Counted from the first letter of the stretch, positions 9,200 through 19,118 are shown. The stretch: DNA of 64,000 nt from CBDCYS01 sp965224215 (GCA_965224215.1 CBDCYS010000052.1:1-64000); one strand, 5' to 3'. Made by a program: numbers and translations. Notes: generated by a model not told the origin, from the letters alone.

Positions 9200-9516
9200 G
9201 TTTGTTGGAGGGGATACCCTCCCCTGGTTGGGATGACCCCGCGGGTGAGGATTCAAAAGCGTGGAGCTACTTCTTCGGCGGCTGAAAGCCTATAGGTCTT
9301 CTCTTTGGAAGCTTCGGGGGCTTTGGCGGCTCCAAAGCTTCTAGACGTAGGCCCAGAACTGGCGAAGCTGTCAAGGAGTCACCATCTAGTGTCGGTTGGC
9401 ACTCAAAAACCGCCCGCGATGGGCGGTTGGTCTGCGGGCACTTGGTCAGGGGATTAGCTATGTAAGTGATTTAATTGACGTAACATAACGTCCTTTATGC
9501 TATACCAATCATACCA

Positions 9517-11316
9517 CCTGAATTATGCACAGATTCGGCGTAGCCATCGTCGATGGAGTTGTGGCGATAGCGGCACTCGTGTCAACTCAGTGATTTCGCA
9601 AGTCGTCTTTTCTGCTGTTTCCCTCCCCGTTTGAGCCGCCTCCTGATCCCGGCAGGGCAAAAGCGGGCTGGCAAGCGGCGTGTTCCCAGTACGTTGCGGC
9701 GAGTGCATGAAAATTTATGCATGGAGTGCCCCTCAGCTCAGCGCACCCTCCACCACCGGCGCCAAGCTCGATCCCGGCGGCCCCATCGCCCGCAGCCGTC
9801 GCATCAGCCGTTCAAACAGGCCCTTTTCCTGATAATGATCGCTGTAGCTGACACCCGTTCTGCCGGCGTGCCGCCAGATCTTGGCCGCCACGAACAGAAA
9901 ACGCAGCCGCGCCGTCGCCAGGGTGGTGTGCCGCAGCGTCTCCACGCTGGCCTGGGCTTCGCGGTTGAACAGCAGCAGCCAGCAGTTGCGATTGTAGGCC
10001 AGCATGGCCAACTGAAAGTGATTGCGGTTCATGTCAAAGCGGCGCGAGGGATGGGCCGCCAGCCCGGCGTCGTTGTTGGCCTCCTTGATCAGGTTCTCGG
10101 CTCCGGCGCGCTGATTGTAAAACCACACCACCGCCGCGATCGGCTCGGCCAGATTGGTGACAAACACGCGGTAGGTGTAAGCGCTGGTGGCGAACAACTG
10201 GTATTGCTCGGCCGCGCCGGCCTTGGGCTCGTTTTCGTAACGCAGCGCCAGGAAACGGCAGGCCCGCGCCCAGCCTTGCGGTTGGTAGAGGAATTCGCAT
10301 TCCGCGTCCGCGTCGGAGCGGGGGGAGGGTTTCCATTCTGCTTGCTGCAAGCGCTCGACCAGGCGCCGCGTTTTGCGCGCCACGATGACGAACTGACAAG
10401 CCGCCTTTTCATAGGCCTCCACCGCCTCCCAGCAATAAAAGCCGGAATCGGCCCGCGCCAGGATTTTCTTCACGCCGCCCGGCAAAGTCCGGAAAGCGCT
10501 CTCGAGGTGGGCGGCGATCTGTCGGCCCGTGGGCCGGTCGCCGTTGCGCAACCCGCCCATCAGGTATTCGCGCGTCTCGGCCAGGAAGGTCAGTATCGGC
10601 TGGTAGCTGCGCTTGCCCTTGTTCTTGGGGTTGTAGCTCTTGCGCCCGCCCATCTGGCGGCCGTAGAGGGTATGCACGGTGGTGTCGGTGTCCAGCGTCA
10701 CCGTCTCCAACTTCACGTGGGCCGCGGCCCAGACTCGTTCCCGCAGCTGGCGCTGAATGGAAAGGATCTGCTTCGCCACGTTGAGGTGCAGCGAGGCCAG
10801 AAAGCGCCACAGCGTGGACTGCGGCGGCAGACGCGTCACTTGCAAGATGCCGGTCAGGATGGGGTCGCGAGCGATGAAGCGGAGTTGGTTGAGCCGCGCA
10901 AAGCCGACATAGAGGCCGAGCACGAGGGCCAGCACGAACTGGTAGGGGCTCATGGCTCGGGTGATCCGTTTGGTCGTGAGGGTTTCTTCCAGCAGCGCTT
11001 GGAAGCCGAGTTTTTCGAGCAGGGTGGCGACGAGCAGCAAGCCGCCGTAGGGAGTCAGATTCTTGCCACGGAAGTGATAGGGCGTGGCAGTCCCGATTTT
11101 ATTGGGCCGCGGGGCCCTCGCGCCGGGGCCTTGTTTGACGGGCCTTCGGGAGCTATGCTGTTTTCGTTTGGTAACCATTTGGGTGACCTCCTTGGGGTTG
11201 ACTGGCGAAGCTGAAATCTTTGCCAGCCTACCTTCTTACCCCATGTTTTCGGGGGTCCCCAAATGGTTCCTGGCGGCTCAGCCCTCACCAGGTGCACCGG
11301 CAGTGCATAATTCAGG
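9517..11316 (-). mobile_element. IS1380-family insertion sequence, full copy 1 (1800 bp)
   Basis: Ends are the 14-bp inverted repeats CCTGAATTATGCAC and GTGCATAATTCAGG. A perfect 5-bp target duplication TACCA occurs at 9512-9516 and 11317-11321. It carries one leftward transposase gene, with an AT-rich palindrome (about 9713-9732) just past the stop codon. A nearly identical copy lies at 54767-56566, a truncated copy at 16235-16716, and five related 530-bp deletion derivatives elsewhere in the window. Confidence 0.95.
9733..11178 (-). CDS. IS1380-family transposase (copy 1)
   Basis: 481 residues, usual length. DDE motifs: DTDTTVHTLYG (first Asp), ARADSGFYCWEAVEAY (second Asp) and the RAGAENLIKEANND block that holds the catalytic Glu. 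The N-terminus is basic (VTKRKQHSSRRPVKQ) and starts at an ATG preceded by AAGGAGG at the right distance. Differs from the copy at 54983-56428 by very few residues. Long open frames on the opposite strand are antisense artefacts of high GC. Confidence 0.95.
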   Translation of the reverse strand: MVTKRKQHSSRRPVKQGPGARAPRPNKIGTATPYHFRGKNLTPYGGLLLVATLLEKLGFQALLEETLTTKRITRAMSPYQFVLALVLGLYVGFARLNQLRFIARDPILTGILQVTRLPPQSTLWRFLASLHLNVAKQILSIQRQLRERVWAAAHVKLETVTLDTDTTVHTLYGRQMGGRKSYNPKNKGKRSYQPILTFLAETREYLMGGLRNGDRPTGRQIAAHLESAFRTLPGGVKKILARADSGFYCWEAVEAYEKAACQFVIVARKTRRLVERLQQAEWKPSPRSDADAECEFLYQPQGWARACRFLALRYENEPKAGAAEQYQLFATSAYTYRVFVTNLAEPIAAVVWFYNQRAGAENLIKEANNDAGLAAHPSRRFDMNRNHFQLAMLAYNRNCWLLLFNREAQASVETLRHTTLATARLRFLFVAAKIWRHAGRTGVSYSDHYQEKGLFERLMRRLRAMGPPGSSLAPVVEGALS

Positions 11317-11483
11317 TACCAGGCTGAGAGAGGGTGTCAAGGGTGTCAGTTTCAGAATTAAATGGCACAGGGCCGTCAACTTTATTTGGCGCGGATGACC
11401 TTCTCGGTCCTGACCCTTAAAACAGGACTAACTTTCTTAGTTAGAGGGTGGTACGAGCAAACAGCGCAGATTACTGGTGGTAA

Positions 11484-12368
11484 GTGTGTCCAGTCAAGGC
11501 TGGCATGTTCAGTGGGAGACAGTCCCACCGGGGTAAAAGTCAGAGCCCCGTAGCTTGGGTTGCATCCGTGTGGAGGAAACGAAGCCGATGAAGCCAACTG
11601 ACAAAGCCATCCTTGGGATGGTGAGCAAGTCACCGGGCCGTAACAAAAGTGAACCCATAGGTGGCCTCGAAAAGCTGAAACCCCGGAGGCCGAACCCTCT
11701 TTCCACGGGTGAAGGCAGCATGGCCTGGCGCAGACTGACTGCAGCGCCAGTTCACTCCGGCGGGGTGCTAGGGACAGCACGGTGACAAGGGCATGCTAAG
11801 CAACTGGAGAAGCCCTCCTCGTCCCGTCGAGAAATTGGCGGAGCAGGGAAGCCGTATAACTGGCGAAAACCAGGAAGTCGGTGGAAGGCGAGAGGATGGC
11901 GGCTAGGTTCGTAGTAGTGAGGAAGCGGGGTAACGCCCGTGGAGCGAAGGAGCCTTGCTGCACATGAAGTCTTGGTCAACACAGTGAGGCAGGGGCGAAA
12001 TGATAAAAGCGTCCGGTAGTCTGCAGGATCTGAGACGAAGACTATACGGCAAGGGGAAGGCTGAACGGACTTGGCGTTAACCCAAGGCCTCGGTCGGAAG
12101 CGGTGGAGTAGTCAATGGCGAGAGCAGACACCTGGATTCGGGTGACGGCTTCCGAGCTGTCGTCGAAAGCAACTCCGATCGGATAGGTCTCATAAACCTT
12201 GTCGTGAAGTGTGCAGGAGCGCGTAGTGAAGGAAATCTTCATGCTGCGTGCGAGGTGGCGGGAGCTGGAAACGGAGCCACGGACACGGTTAACCGGGCAC
12301 GAAGGGGGAAACCCCGGATACAGCCAAGCCAGGTCCTGACGGGCCACCGCGCCAGTTCCCGACCCTAC
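11484..12368 (+). mobile_element. Group II intron, ORF-less copy (885 bp)
   Basis: Starts with the group II 5' consensus GTGTG and ends in ...CCCTAC, agreeing with the AY 3' end. It aligns closely with the downstream full-length intron through the 5' ribozyme domains and the first about 25 codons of the maturase (MIKASGSLQDLRRRLYGK). It then loses the rest of the ORF, replaced by about 110 bases, and rejoins the 3' ribozyme sequence. A hairpin at 12226-12242 (GTGAAG-GAAA-TCTTCAT) covaries with the equivalent one in the other copy. It could only splice or move with maturase supplied in trans. Confidence 0.8.
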
Positions 12369-14373
12369 GTGTGTCCAGTGAAGGCTGGCATGTTCAGTGG
12401 GAGATAGTCCCACCGGGGTAAGAGTCAGAGCCCCGTAGCTTGGGTTGCATCCGTGTGGAGGAAACGAAGCCGATGAAGCCAACTGACAAAGCCATCCTTG
12501 GGATGGTGAGCAAGTCACCGGACCGTAACGTGAGTGAACCCACAGGTGGCCTCGAAAAGTTAAAACCCCGGAGGCCGAGCCCTCTTTCCACGGGCGAAGG
12601 CAGCATGGCCTGGCGCAGACTGACTGCAGCGCCCGGTCACTCCGGCGGGGTGGTAGGGACAGCACGGTGACAAGGGCATGCTAAGCAACTGGAGAAGCCC
12701 TTCTCGTCCCGTCGAGAAATCGGCGGAGCAGGGAAGCCGTATAACTGGCGAAACCAGGAAATCGGTGGAAGGCGAGAGGGTGGCGGCTAGGTCCGTAGTA
12801 GCGACGAAGCGGGGTAACGCCCGTGGAGCGAAGGGACCTTGCTGCACATGAAGTCTTGGTCAACACAGTGAGGCAGGGACGAATGATAAAAGCGTCCAGT
12901 AGTCTGCAGGATCTGAGACGAAGACTATACGTCAAGGGGAAGGCTGAATCGACTTGGTGCTTTTGGGGGTTGTATGCGCACGTCTGCAAACGGGAAACCC
13001 TGCGGGAGGCCTATCGGCTGGCGAAGCGCAATAACGGAGCTCCGGGAATTGACGGGGTGAGGTTTGAGGCGATCGAAGCCGAGGGTGCGGAGGGATTTCT
13101 CGAACAGCTTCGCGAGGAGCTGGTGCAGCGCAGCTATCGACCTCAACGGGCACGGAAGGTGGAGATTCCCAAGGAAGAGGGCAAAGTACGCCTGCTTTCG
13201 ATTCCATCGATCCGGGACCGGGTGGTCCAGGGAGTATTGAAGCTGATCCTGGAACCGATCTTCGAGGCCGACTTTCAAGCAGGGTCGTTTGGCTACCGGC
13301 CGAAGAAGTCAGCGCACGCTGCCATCCGGCGCGTAACAGAGGCGATTGTTAGCGGCAAGACCTACGTGATCGATCTCGACTTGCGATCCTACTTCGACAC
13401 AGTGCGGCATCATATCGTGCTGGAGAAAGTGGCGCGACGAGTGAGAGACGAGGAGGTTTTGTGGCTGCTGCGGTTGCTGCTGAAGGCGTCGGGGAAGCAG
13501 GGTGTTCCGCAAGGCGGAGTGATTTCGCCGTTGCTCAGTAAGGTGTACCTCAACGAGGTAGACCAGATGCTGGAGAGGGCGAAAGAAGTGACCCGCCAGG
13601 GACAGTGGGTGGGAGTCGAGTATGCCAGGTTTGCTGATGACTTGGTGATTCTGGTGGACTCGCATCCACGACAGCGCTGGCTGCGGCAGGCGGTGGAGAA
13701 ACGGCTACGCGAGGAGTTTGCCAAACTGCAGGTGGAGGTGAACGAGGACAAAAGCCACCGGGTGGAGCTAGAGCAAGGGGAGAGCTTTGGATTTCTCGGT
13801 TTTGAGTTTCGTCGGATCCGCTCAAGGCGGGGACGATGGATGCCGCTGTATGTGCCGAAAGGCAAGAAACGGACGGCCTTGCTGCGCCAGCTCAAGAAGA
13901 TCTTCCGAAGCTTTCGATCGCAGTCGCTGAACGGGTTGATCGAAACGATCAATCCGATTCTACGCGGCTGGGTGAAGTACTTTGCGATCGGCCATTCGAG
14001 CCGCTGTTTCTCGCACATCCGAAACTGGGTGGAAAAGAAGATCCGGCGCCATCTGGGCAGAGCCCGTCAGCGCCAGGGATTTGGGTGGAAGCGATGGAGC
14101 CGGGCTTGGCTGTACCGGACACTGGGGCTCTTTAGTGAGTACCGGGTGGCTTACCGACAGTCGTGCACGGTAGTCGCGCCATGTGAATAGGTCCCATAAG
14201 CTTTGACACGAAGTGTGCAGGAGCGCGTAGTGCGGGAAATCCGCACGCTGCGTGCGAGGAGGCGGGAACTGGAAACGGAGCCACGGACAGGGCTAAACGG
14301 GCACGCAGGGGGAAACCCCGGATACAGCCAAGCCAGCGTCCTGAAGGGCCACCGCACCAGTTCTCGACCCTAC
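12369..14373 (+). mobile_element. Group II intron, full-length copy (2005 bp)
   Basis: Begins GTGTG at 12369, immediately after the last base of the ORF-less copy, and ends CCCTAC at 14373. It contains the reverse transcriptase/maturase gene in the domain IV position. The 3' part carries a GAAA-capped hairpin at 14230-14246 whose stem bases differ from the first copy in a compensatory way. The introns therefore form a precise head-to-tail tandem. Confidence 0.82.
12883..14190 (+). CDS. ltrA: Group II intron reverse transcriptase/maturase
   Basis: Start taken at ATG 12883 (MIKASSSLQDLRRRLYV); longer frames run into the ribozyme. Reverse transcriptase blocks in order: RNNGAPGIDGV, YRPQRARKVEIPKEEGKVR, GSFGYRPKKSAHAAI, the palm motif VIDLDLRSYFDTV, QGGVISPLLSKVYL, and the active site YARFADDLVIL (FADD in place of the usual YADD). 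The maturase/X region follows (INPILRGWVKYFAI, RNWVEKKIRRHL). No HNH endonuclease domain is present. It assists splicing and copies the intron RNA into DNA. The gene looks intact. Confidence 0.93.
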   Translation: MIKASSSLQDLRRRLYVKGKAESTWCFWGLYAHVCKRETLREAYRLAKRNNGAPGIDGVRFEAIEAEGAEGFLEQLREELVQRSYRPQRARKVEIPKEEGKVRLLSIPSIRDRVVQGVLKLILEPIFEADFQAGSFGYRPKKSAHAAIRRVTEAIVSGKTYVIDLDLRSYFDTVRHHIVLEKVARRVRDEEVLWLLRLLLKASGKQGVPQGGVISPLLSKVYLNEVDQMLERAKEVTRQGQWVGVEYARFADDLVILVDSHPRQRWLRQAVEKRLREEFAKLQVEVNEDKSHRVELEQGESFGFLGFEFRRIRSRRGRWMPLYVPKGKKRTALLRQLKKIFRSFRSQSLNGLIETINPILRGWVKYFAIGHSSRCFSHIRNWVEKKIRRHLGRARQRQGFGWKRWSRAWLYRTLGLFSEYRVAYRQSCTVVAPCE

Positions 14374-15370
14374 CGCGATTAACCAACAGTTATCGGCCCA
14401 CAGGCGCTATCTCGTTTGTTTCAAGGGACTTAGTCCTGCTCGGGGTTGCGGAACTTGGCGAACCAGCTCTGGCCACATGGGTCAGGGCGGCGCCGAGTTG
14501 GGGGCGCGGCGCTGGCAAAAGGTAGGCGGACAAGCTGATATCAGGGCTGTTAGGGTGCTAGCCGCCAGGGCAAAGACAACCGGACTGGGTTGGTCATCGC
14601 TCGTCCGGCGCTCAGAGGGTGTCATCGTTATACGCTGTATTTTAGACTGCCAGCGAGGGATAAGGAGATGGGCACCTTAGGTTTTACTGACCCTGCTGAT
14701 TTGCTGACTCCTAACGAGTCGTCGTTTTCATGAGTTTGCGTCCTCCGCCGCAGGGCTGGGGCCAAATCGTCCCTTGTCGGCAAGGGTTGAACCAGCCCCG
14801 TGCCGGGCTTGCCCGGTGTAGCCTGTGGAGGAGCAACGTAGCGGGGCAAGTCAGTTTGGACTTAGGTCGAGGAGTTCTACCTGCCCAGCTCGTGCGGCGG
14901 ACCTCGTCTTTCTTCAACTCTCATCGCCCGCCCTTGCCAAAATCAACAGTTTTAGAGAGGCCGTGGGGACTCATCTAAGCCCCTTTGTTTCGACGTTTCT
15001 GACGGCACTTTCCGGCGAGGATTTTCGGCAGGGGTTTTTCCGGAAGCGGCTTTTCTCTGGGAAGGCGTTCTTCAGTCGCAATCCAAGCCATCCGTGTGCA
15101 CCATCTGCAAACCCCTGCCGACGAGAGAGGATCTAAGCTGTTCCCAAATGCCATTTCAGAGCAGGGTGGGGCCAGCCACTTGTCCGGTAAGCCGACTATC
15201 CATACGGCCATGTGGACGCGGGGTTGGCAAGCGCTACGCCGTTAGAACGAAACCGCTGGTGCGACAGACGCTACGCGTGGGGGTGGGGCTCCCCTTGAAC
15301 GCAACCGCACTGATGTCCGGGGTGAGCATTCTGGGCCGGAGTCCAACACGTTCCAGCTTTTTGGGCTGGG
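14374..15370. other. Long non-coding stretch after the introns
   Basis: About 1 kb without a gene I can support. It contains short GC-rich repeats and hairpin-prone strings (about 14750-14860 and 15030-15130) but no recognisable protein motif in any frame. It may be the remains of degraded elements between the intron insertion site and the truncated WD40 gene. Confidence 0.4.
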
Positions 15371-16120
15371 CTATTCGACCAGCTTGAGGAAGTGGAGTTG
15401 TCCGGAGCTGTCGCCGGCCAGCACGGTATGGGCGTCCGGGGCGACCGCACAGCACTCCAGGGGGAAGTCAGCCGTGAAGGTCGCGAGGCAGATAGCGGTG
15501 TCGAGGTCCCAAAGTCTAAGCGTGTGGTCGGAGGATGCCGAGACGGCACGCCGCCCATCGAGGCTCGCGGCCACGGCCACGACTAAATCAGAGTGTCCTT
15601 CTAACGTGCAGAGCAGCCGAGCAGTCTCCAGGTCCCAAACCTTAACAGTGTGGTCGGCCGACCCCGATATGACGCGGTGGCCATCCGGCGTCAGCGCCAC
15701 GGCGAAGACGCCAGCAGAGTGGCCTCTGAATACGCGGAGCGGCTCGTCCGTTTCCAGATCCCAAACCTTGAGGGTGTGGTCTAAGGAGGCGTAAACAATG
15801 TAGCGGCCATCGGGCATCACCGCCACGGCTGCAAACTCTTCTGTATTGCCTTCCAAAGTGCGGAGCCGCTGGCCCGTCTCGAGATCCCAGAGCTTTAGTG
15901 ATCTCTCGTGCGCAGAGGAGACCATGCGCCGGCTGTCCGGTGTCATTGCAATGGCGGAGAGTGGGCCGTGGTTTCCTTCAATGGTGCTGAGCACCTGACA
16001 AGTCTTCAGATCCCAAACCTCTAGGGTGTGGTCGGCAAAAGCGGCGACAGCACGGCGGCCATCGGGAGTCGGCTTCACGTCGGTCAACGTGCTGGTATAG
16101 CCCTCCAGCTTACTGAGCAT
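15371..16120 (-). CDS. WD40-repeat protein, N-terminally truncated
   Basis: 249 residues made of WD40 blades of about 42 residues, each ending in VWDL/LWDL (EVWDLKT, KLWDLET, KVWDLET, RLWDLDT), forming a scaffold propeller. The first residues already lie inside a blade (LSKLEGYTSTLTDV), so the natural N-terminus is missing. The apparent ATG at 16120 sits exactly where sequence switches to a fragment of a GMC oxidoreductase on the other strand. In this genome such propellers often form the C-terminal half of kinases or NB-ARC-like regulators; which one applies here cannot be told. Confidence 0.72.
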   Translation of the reverse strand: MLSKLEGYTSTLTDVKPTPDGRRAVAAFADHTLEVWDLKTCQVLSTIEGNHGPLSAIAMTPDSRRMVSSAHERSLKLWDLETGQRLRTLEGNTEEFAAVAVMPDGRYIVYASLDHTLKVWDLETDEPLRVFRGHSAGVFAVALTPDGHRVISGSADHTVKVWDLETARLLCTLEGHSDLVVAVAASLDGRRAVSASSDHTLRLWDLDTAICLATFTADFPLECCAVAPDAHTVLAGDSSGQLHFLKLVE

Positions 16121-16893
16121 TTGAGATGGCCAGCGACGCGCTGGAAAACCTCAAAGCCCTCTTTGATGCCTTGGGCGCGGAGCATGTCCGAGTGACAACG
16201 CGCATTCTGGCCCCCGGTTCCATGATCCATGACACCTGAATTATGCACTGCCGGTGCACCTGGTGAGGGCTGAGCCGCCAGGAACCATTTGGGGACCCCC
16301 GAAAACATGGGGTAAAAAGGTAGGCTGGCAAAGATTTCAGCTTCAACAGTCAACCCCAAGGAGGTCACCCAAATGGTTACCAAACGAAAACAGCATAGCT
16401 CCCGAAGGCCCGTCAAACAAGGCCCCGGCGCGAGGGCCCCGCAGCCCAATAAAATCGGGGCTGCCACGCCCTATCACTTCCGTGGCAAGAATCTGACTCC
16501 CTACGGCGGCTTGCTGCCTGTCGCCACCCTGCTCGAAAAACTCGGCTTCCAAGCGCTGCTGGAAGAAACCCTCACGACCAAACGGATCACCCGAGTCATG
16601 AGCCCCTACCAGTTCGTGCTGGCCCTCGTGCTCGGCCTCTATGTCGGCTTTGCGCGGCTCAACCAACTCCGCTTCATCGCTCGCGACCCCATCCTGACCG
16701 GCATCTTGCAAGTGACCCCCGAAAGCGCGTGCTAAACAAGTTCAATCAAGCGCATGACGTGAAAAACCTCTTCGTGGTCGATGGGGCGTCTTTTGTCACC
16801 TCGGGAGGCTACGGCCCCACTTTGACCATCGGGGCATTATCCGCCAGAGCATCGGATCACGTAGTCACGCGGATGAAGCGCGGGGAGTTGTGA
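16117..16893 (+). pseudogene. GMC oxidoreductase C-terminal region, interrupted by an IS1380 remnant
   Basis: Two pieces of one gene flank the IS1380 remnant. The left piece (16117-16234) reads MASDALENLKALFDALGAEH ... APGSMIHD. The right piece (16717-16893) reads VLNKFNQAHDVKNLFVVDGA, then SFVTSGGYGPTLTIGALSAR and a TGA stop. In intact gluconate/choline-dehydrogenase-like flavoenzymes these are joined by about nine residues (a GTARMG-type segment), which are missing. The N-terminal FAD-binding part is absent, replaced by the WD40 fragment. The gene once preceded the subunit 3 gene at 16921, a standard GMC/subunit 3 pair. Confidence 0.82.
16235..16716 (+). mobile_element. IS1380-family insertion sequence, truncated copy
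   Basis: Starts with the inverted repeat CCTGAATTATGCAC, flanked by TGACA of the host gene, and contains the leader and the first about 114 codons of the same transposase as the 1800-bp copies (ATG at 16373, ending in TGILQVT). The remainder of the transposase and the other terminal repeat are missing, together with a few codons of the invaded GMC gene. This indicates a deletion that started inside the element. Confidence 0.9.
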
Positions 16894-16920
16894 CTTCAAA
16901 GACGAAGGAGGGCCGACGAA

Positions 16921-17469
16921 GTGAAACGACGTGTTGCACTGAAACTCATCACCGCCGGCGTGCTCGCCGAACACCTGCAAACCGCCCACTCGCAGTTGGT
17001 GGCTATCGCTCAAACACCGGCGGCTTACCAACTGCAGTTTTTCAGTCCGGAGCGAAACGAACTTCTGGATCGGCTCACCGATATGATGATCCCCACGGAC
17101 GATCAGTCACCTGGAGCCTCGGCGGCAAACGTCAGCTTGTTCATTGACCTGATCGTGTTCCACAGCGGCAGGGTTGTCCAGCGAGCCTGGACCGACGGGC
17201 TGCAGGCGGTGGAAAACGACGCTAACAAGCGTTTCCATAAGCCATTTCTAGAATGCAGTTCCTCCCAGCAGGACCGAGTCATGGCTGCCATGGCTGCGAA
17301 TGAGGGACAGCCCATCACGGAGTTAGAATCGTTTTTCCGTCGTTTGAAAGAGATGACCATCAACGGATACTACACCTCGCACATCGGCATCCATCAGGAC
17401 CTCCACTACAAAGGGAACACCCCGCGGCCGGAATACATTGGCTGCACGCATCCGGACCATTCAGCCTAA
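16921..17469 (+). CDS. Gluconate 2-dehydrogenase subunit 3 family protein
   Basis: 182 residues starting at a GTG with GGAGG at 16908, a good RBS spacing. It has an export-type N-terminus (KRRVALKLITAGVLAEH) and the family core (FFSPERNELLDRLTDMMIPT, FIDLIVFHSG, SFFRRLKEMTINGYYTSHIG, HPDH at the C-terminus). In the complete enzyme, this small periplasmic subunit accompanies a GMC-type FAD subunit that oxidises sugars or alcohols and passes electrons to cytochromes. Its catalytic partner directly upstream is destroyed, so the protein is probably an orphan. Confidence 0.87.
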   Translation: MKRRVALKLITAGVLAEHLQTAHSQLVAIAQTPAAYQLQFFSPERNELLDRLTDMMIPTDDQSPGASAANVSLFIDLIVFHSGRVVQRAWTDGLQAVENDANKRFHKPFLECSSSQQDRVMAAMAANEGQPITELESFFRRLKEMTINGYYTSHIGIHQDLHYKGNTPRPEYIGCTHPDHSA

Positions 17470-17528
17470 ACAGTACCCGTACGTAGTTCGGCCTGCTCGA
17501 GTTGAGGACTTGCGAGCGTTCGGAGAGC

Positions 17529-19118
17529 CTATTTCGTTTCGGGATCGAGGGCAAAAGTGATTAACGCGCCGCCACTCGCGATGGCAATATATTGCTTGCC
17601 CTCACTCATATAGCCAATGGGGTTCGCGTAGCAAGCTCCTCCGGTTTGAAAGCGCCACAGCAGCTTTCCAGTCTTAGCATCCGCGGCGAAAAAATCGCCT
17701 TCCATGGTCCCGGAGAAAACCAGACCGCCCGCTGTCGATAGAAGGCCCGCCCAGGGCGGCGAGTGCAGCGGGAACTCCCACACCAGTTCCCCAGTCAGCG
17801 GGTGGAGGGCGCGCAAGAATCCTTTCGGATCTTCGCCAGGAACGGCTCGGCGGCTGGCTCCGAAGTAAAGTTTGCCCGGCTCATAGATCGCTTCGCCGCG
17901 ATAGTAGATGGCGCCTTTATCGCGGACATTCTGATAGAAAAGGTTCGTTTGCGGGCTATAGGAGGGGCTAAACCAATTGGCCGCGCCATCGTCGTCGGGG
18001 TAAACCAGCGCACCCTCCACGCTAGGTACTGTTTCTAGATTCTCGATCGGCCTGCCGTTCTCATCCAGTCCTTTCGCCCAGGTCTGATGGGCGAATTCCT
18101 TGCCAACCAAATATTCACCCGTGACTCGGTCGAGGACGTAATAGAATGCGTTACGGTTGGCGAATAGGACCAGCTTTCGAGGCTCCCCCTGAAAGTCGGC
18201 GTCGAGCAAGACGGGCACTTGGGTCGAATCGTAATCGTGGATGTCGTGGGGCAGGAATTGAAAATACCATTTCAGCTCGCCTGTATCGGCGTCCAAAGCG
18301 AGCAGGCATTCGGAATACAGGTTGTCGCCCAGCCGCACCTCACCGATGAAGTCAGGACCTGGATTGCCGGTCCCCCAATAGATAAGGTTCAACTCCGGGT
18401 CGTAAGAACCGGTTGTCCAAGTTGGCGCGGCCCCGCGTTTCCAGCTATCGCCCGACCAGGTTTCATTTCCGGGTTCGCCGGGACCGGGAACGGTCCAGAA
18501 ACGCCACGCCAGCTTTCCCGTCTTGGCGTCGTAGGCATCGAGGAATCCGCGGATTCCGTATTCGCCGCCGGCGATTCCCACGATGATTTTGTCTTTCACC
18601 GCCAGCGGCGCAACGGTGACCGAGTGAGCGCTCTTGTAATCGGAGACCTTGGTTTCCCACCGCACCCGGCCGGTCTTGGCGTCAAGCGCAACGAGGTAGG
18701 CATCCACGGTACCCACGAAAATCTGATCATCCAGAAAGGCCACTCCGCGGTTTACTTGACCACAGCAGGCGATCACGCCTTCTGGCAGGCTTCGCCGGTA
18801 GCTCCAGATGGGACGTCCGGTTCGAAGATCGAGGGCGGTCACATCGCTCGGGGGTTCAGTGATGTACATGATCCCGTCGACCACCAGCGGTGAGGTTTCA
18901 AACTTGTGCCGTGCGCGGATCTGATACATCCATGCCGGTTGCAAGCGACTGACGTTTTCCCGGGTGATTTGGTCCAGCGTGGAATAGCGGTGAGAGCGGT
19001 AGGTGCCCGAATATGTCAGCCAATTTTCCGGTTCCCGGTCGGCATGGAGGATTCTTTCATAGGGTACTTGGCCGGCCAGTGAAATTACGAATAGGAGCCC
19101 GCAGAGGATTTTTTTCAT
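17529..19118 (-). CDS. PQQ-dependent dehydrogenase (quinoprotein, methanol/ethanol dehydrogenase type)
   Basis: 529 residues with a Sec signal (MKKILCGLLFVISLAGQ). An eight-bladed quinoprotein propeller is indicated by repeated ALDAKTGRVRW/AYDAKTGKLAW tryptophan-docking motifs. The vicinal cysteines in EGVIACCGQVNRG match the disulfide ring that shields PQQ. The WGTGNPGPDF and PHDIHDYDSTQV segments provide the usual Asn and catalytic Asp regions. It would oxidise alcohols or sugars in the periplasm. Its start overlaps the stop of the cytochrome c gene by four bases, so electrons most likely pass to that partner. Substrate not predictable. Confidence 0.92.
   Translation of the reverse strand: MKKILCGLLFVISLAGQVPYERILHADREPENWLTYSGTYRSHRYSTLDQITRENVSRLQPAWMYQIRARHKFETSPLVVDGIMYITEPPSDVTALDLRTGRPIWSYRRSLPEGVIACCGQVNRGVAFLDDQIFVGTVDAYLVALDAKTGRVRWETKVSDYKSAHSVTVAPLAVKDKIIVGIAGGEYGIRGFLDAYDAKTGKLAWRFWTVPGPGEPGNETWSGDSWKRGAAPTWTTGSYDPELNLIYWGTGNPGPDFIGEVRLGDNLYSECLLALDADTGELKWYFQFLPHDIHDYDSTQVPVLLDADFQGEPRKLVLFANRNAFYYVLDRVTGEYLVGKEFAHQTWAKGLDENGRPIENLETVPSVEGALVYPDDDGAANWFSPSYSPQTNLFYQNVRDKGAIYYRGEAIYEPGKLYFGASRRAVPGEDPKGFLRALHPLTGELVWEFPLHSPPWAGLLSTAGGLVFSGTMEGDFFAADAKTGKLLWRFQTGGACYANPIGYMSEGKQYIAIASGGALITFALDPETK

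Noticed and set aside
9631..11214. 527-codon open frame opposite the IS1380 transposase (and its twin at 54881-56464)
   Set aside because: Antisense shadow of a GC-rich transposase gene; no motif, composition dominated by Gln/Arg/His/Leu, and it exists only because the real gene is conserved on the other strand.
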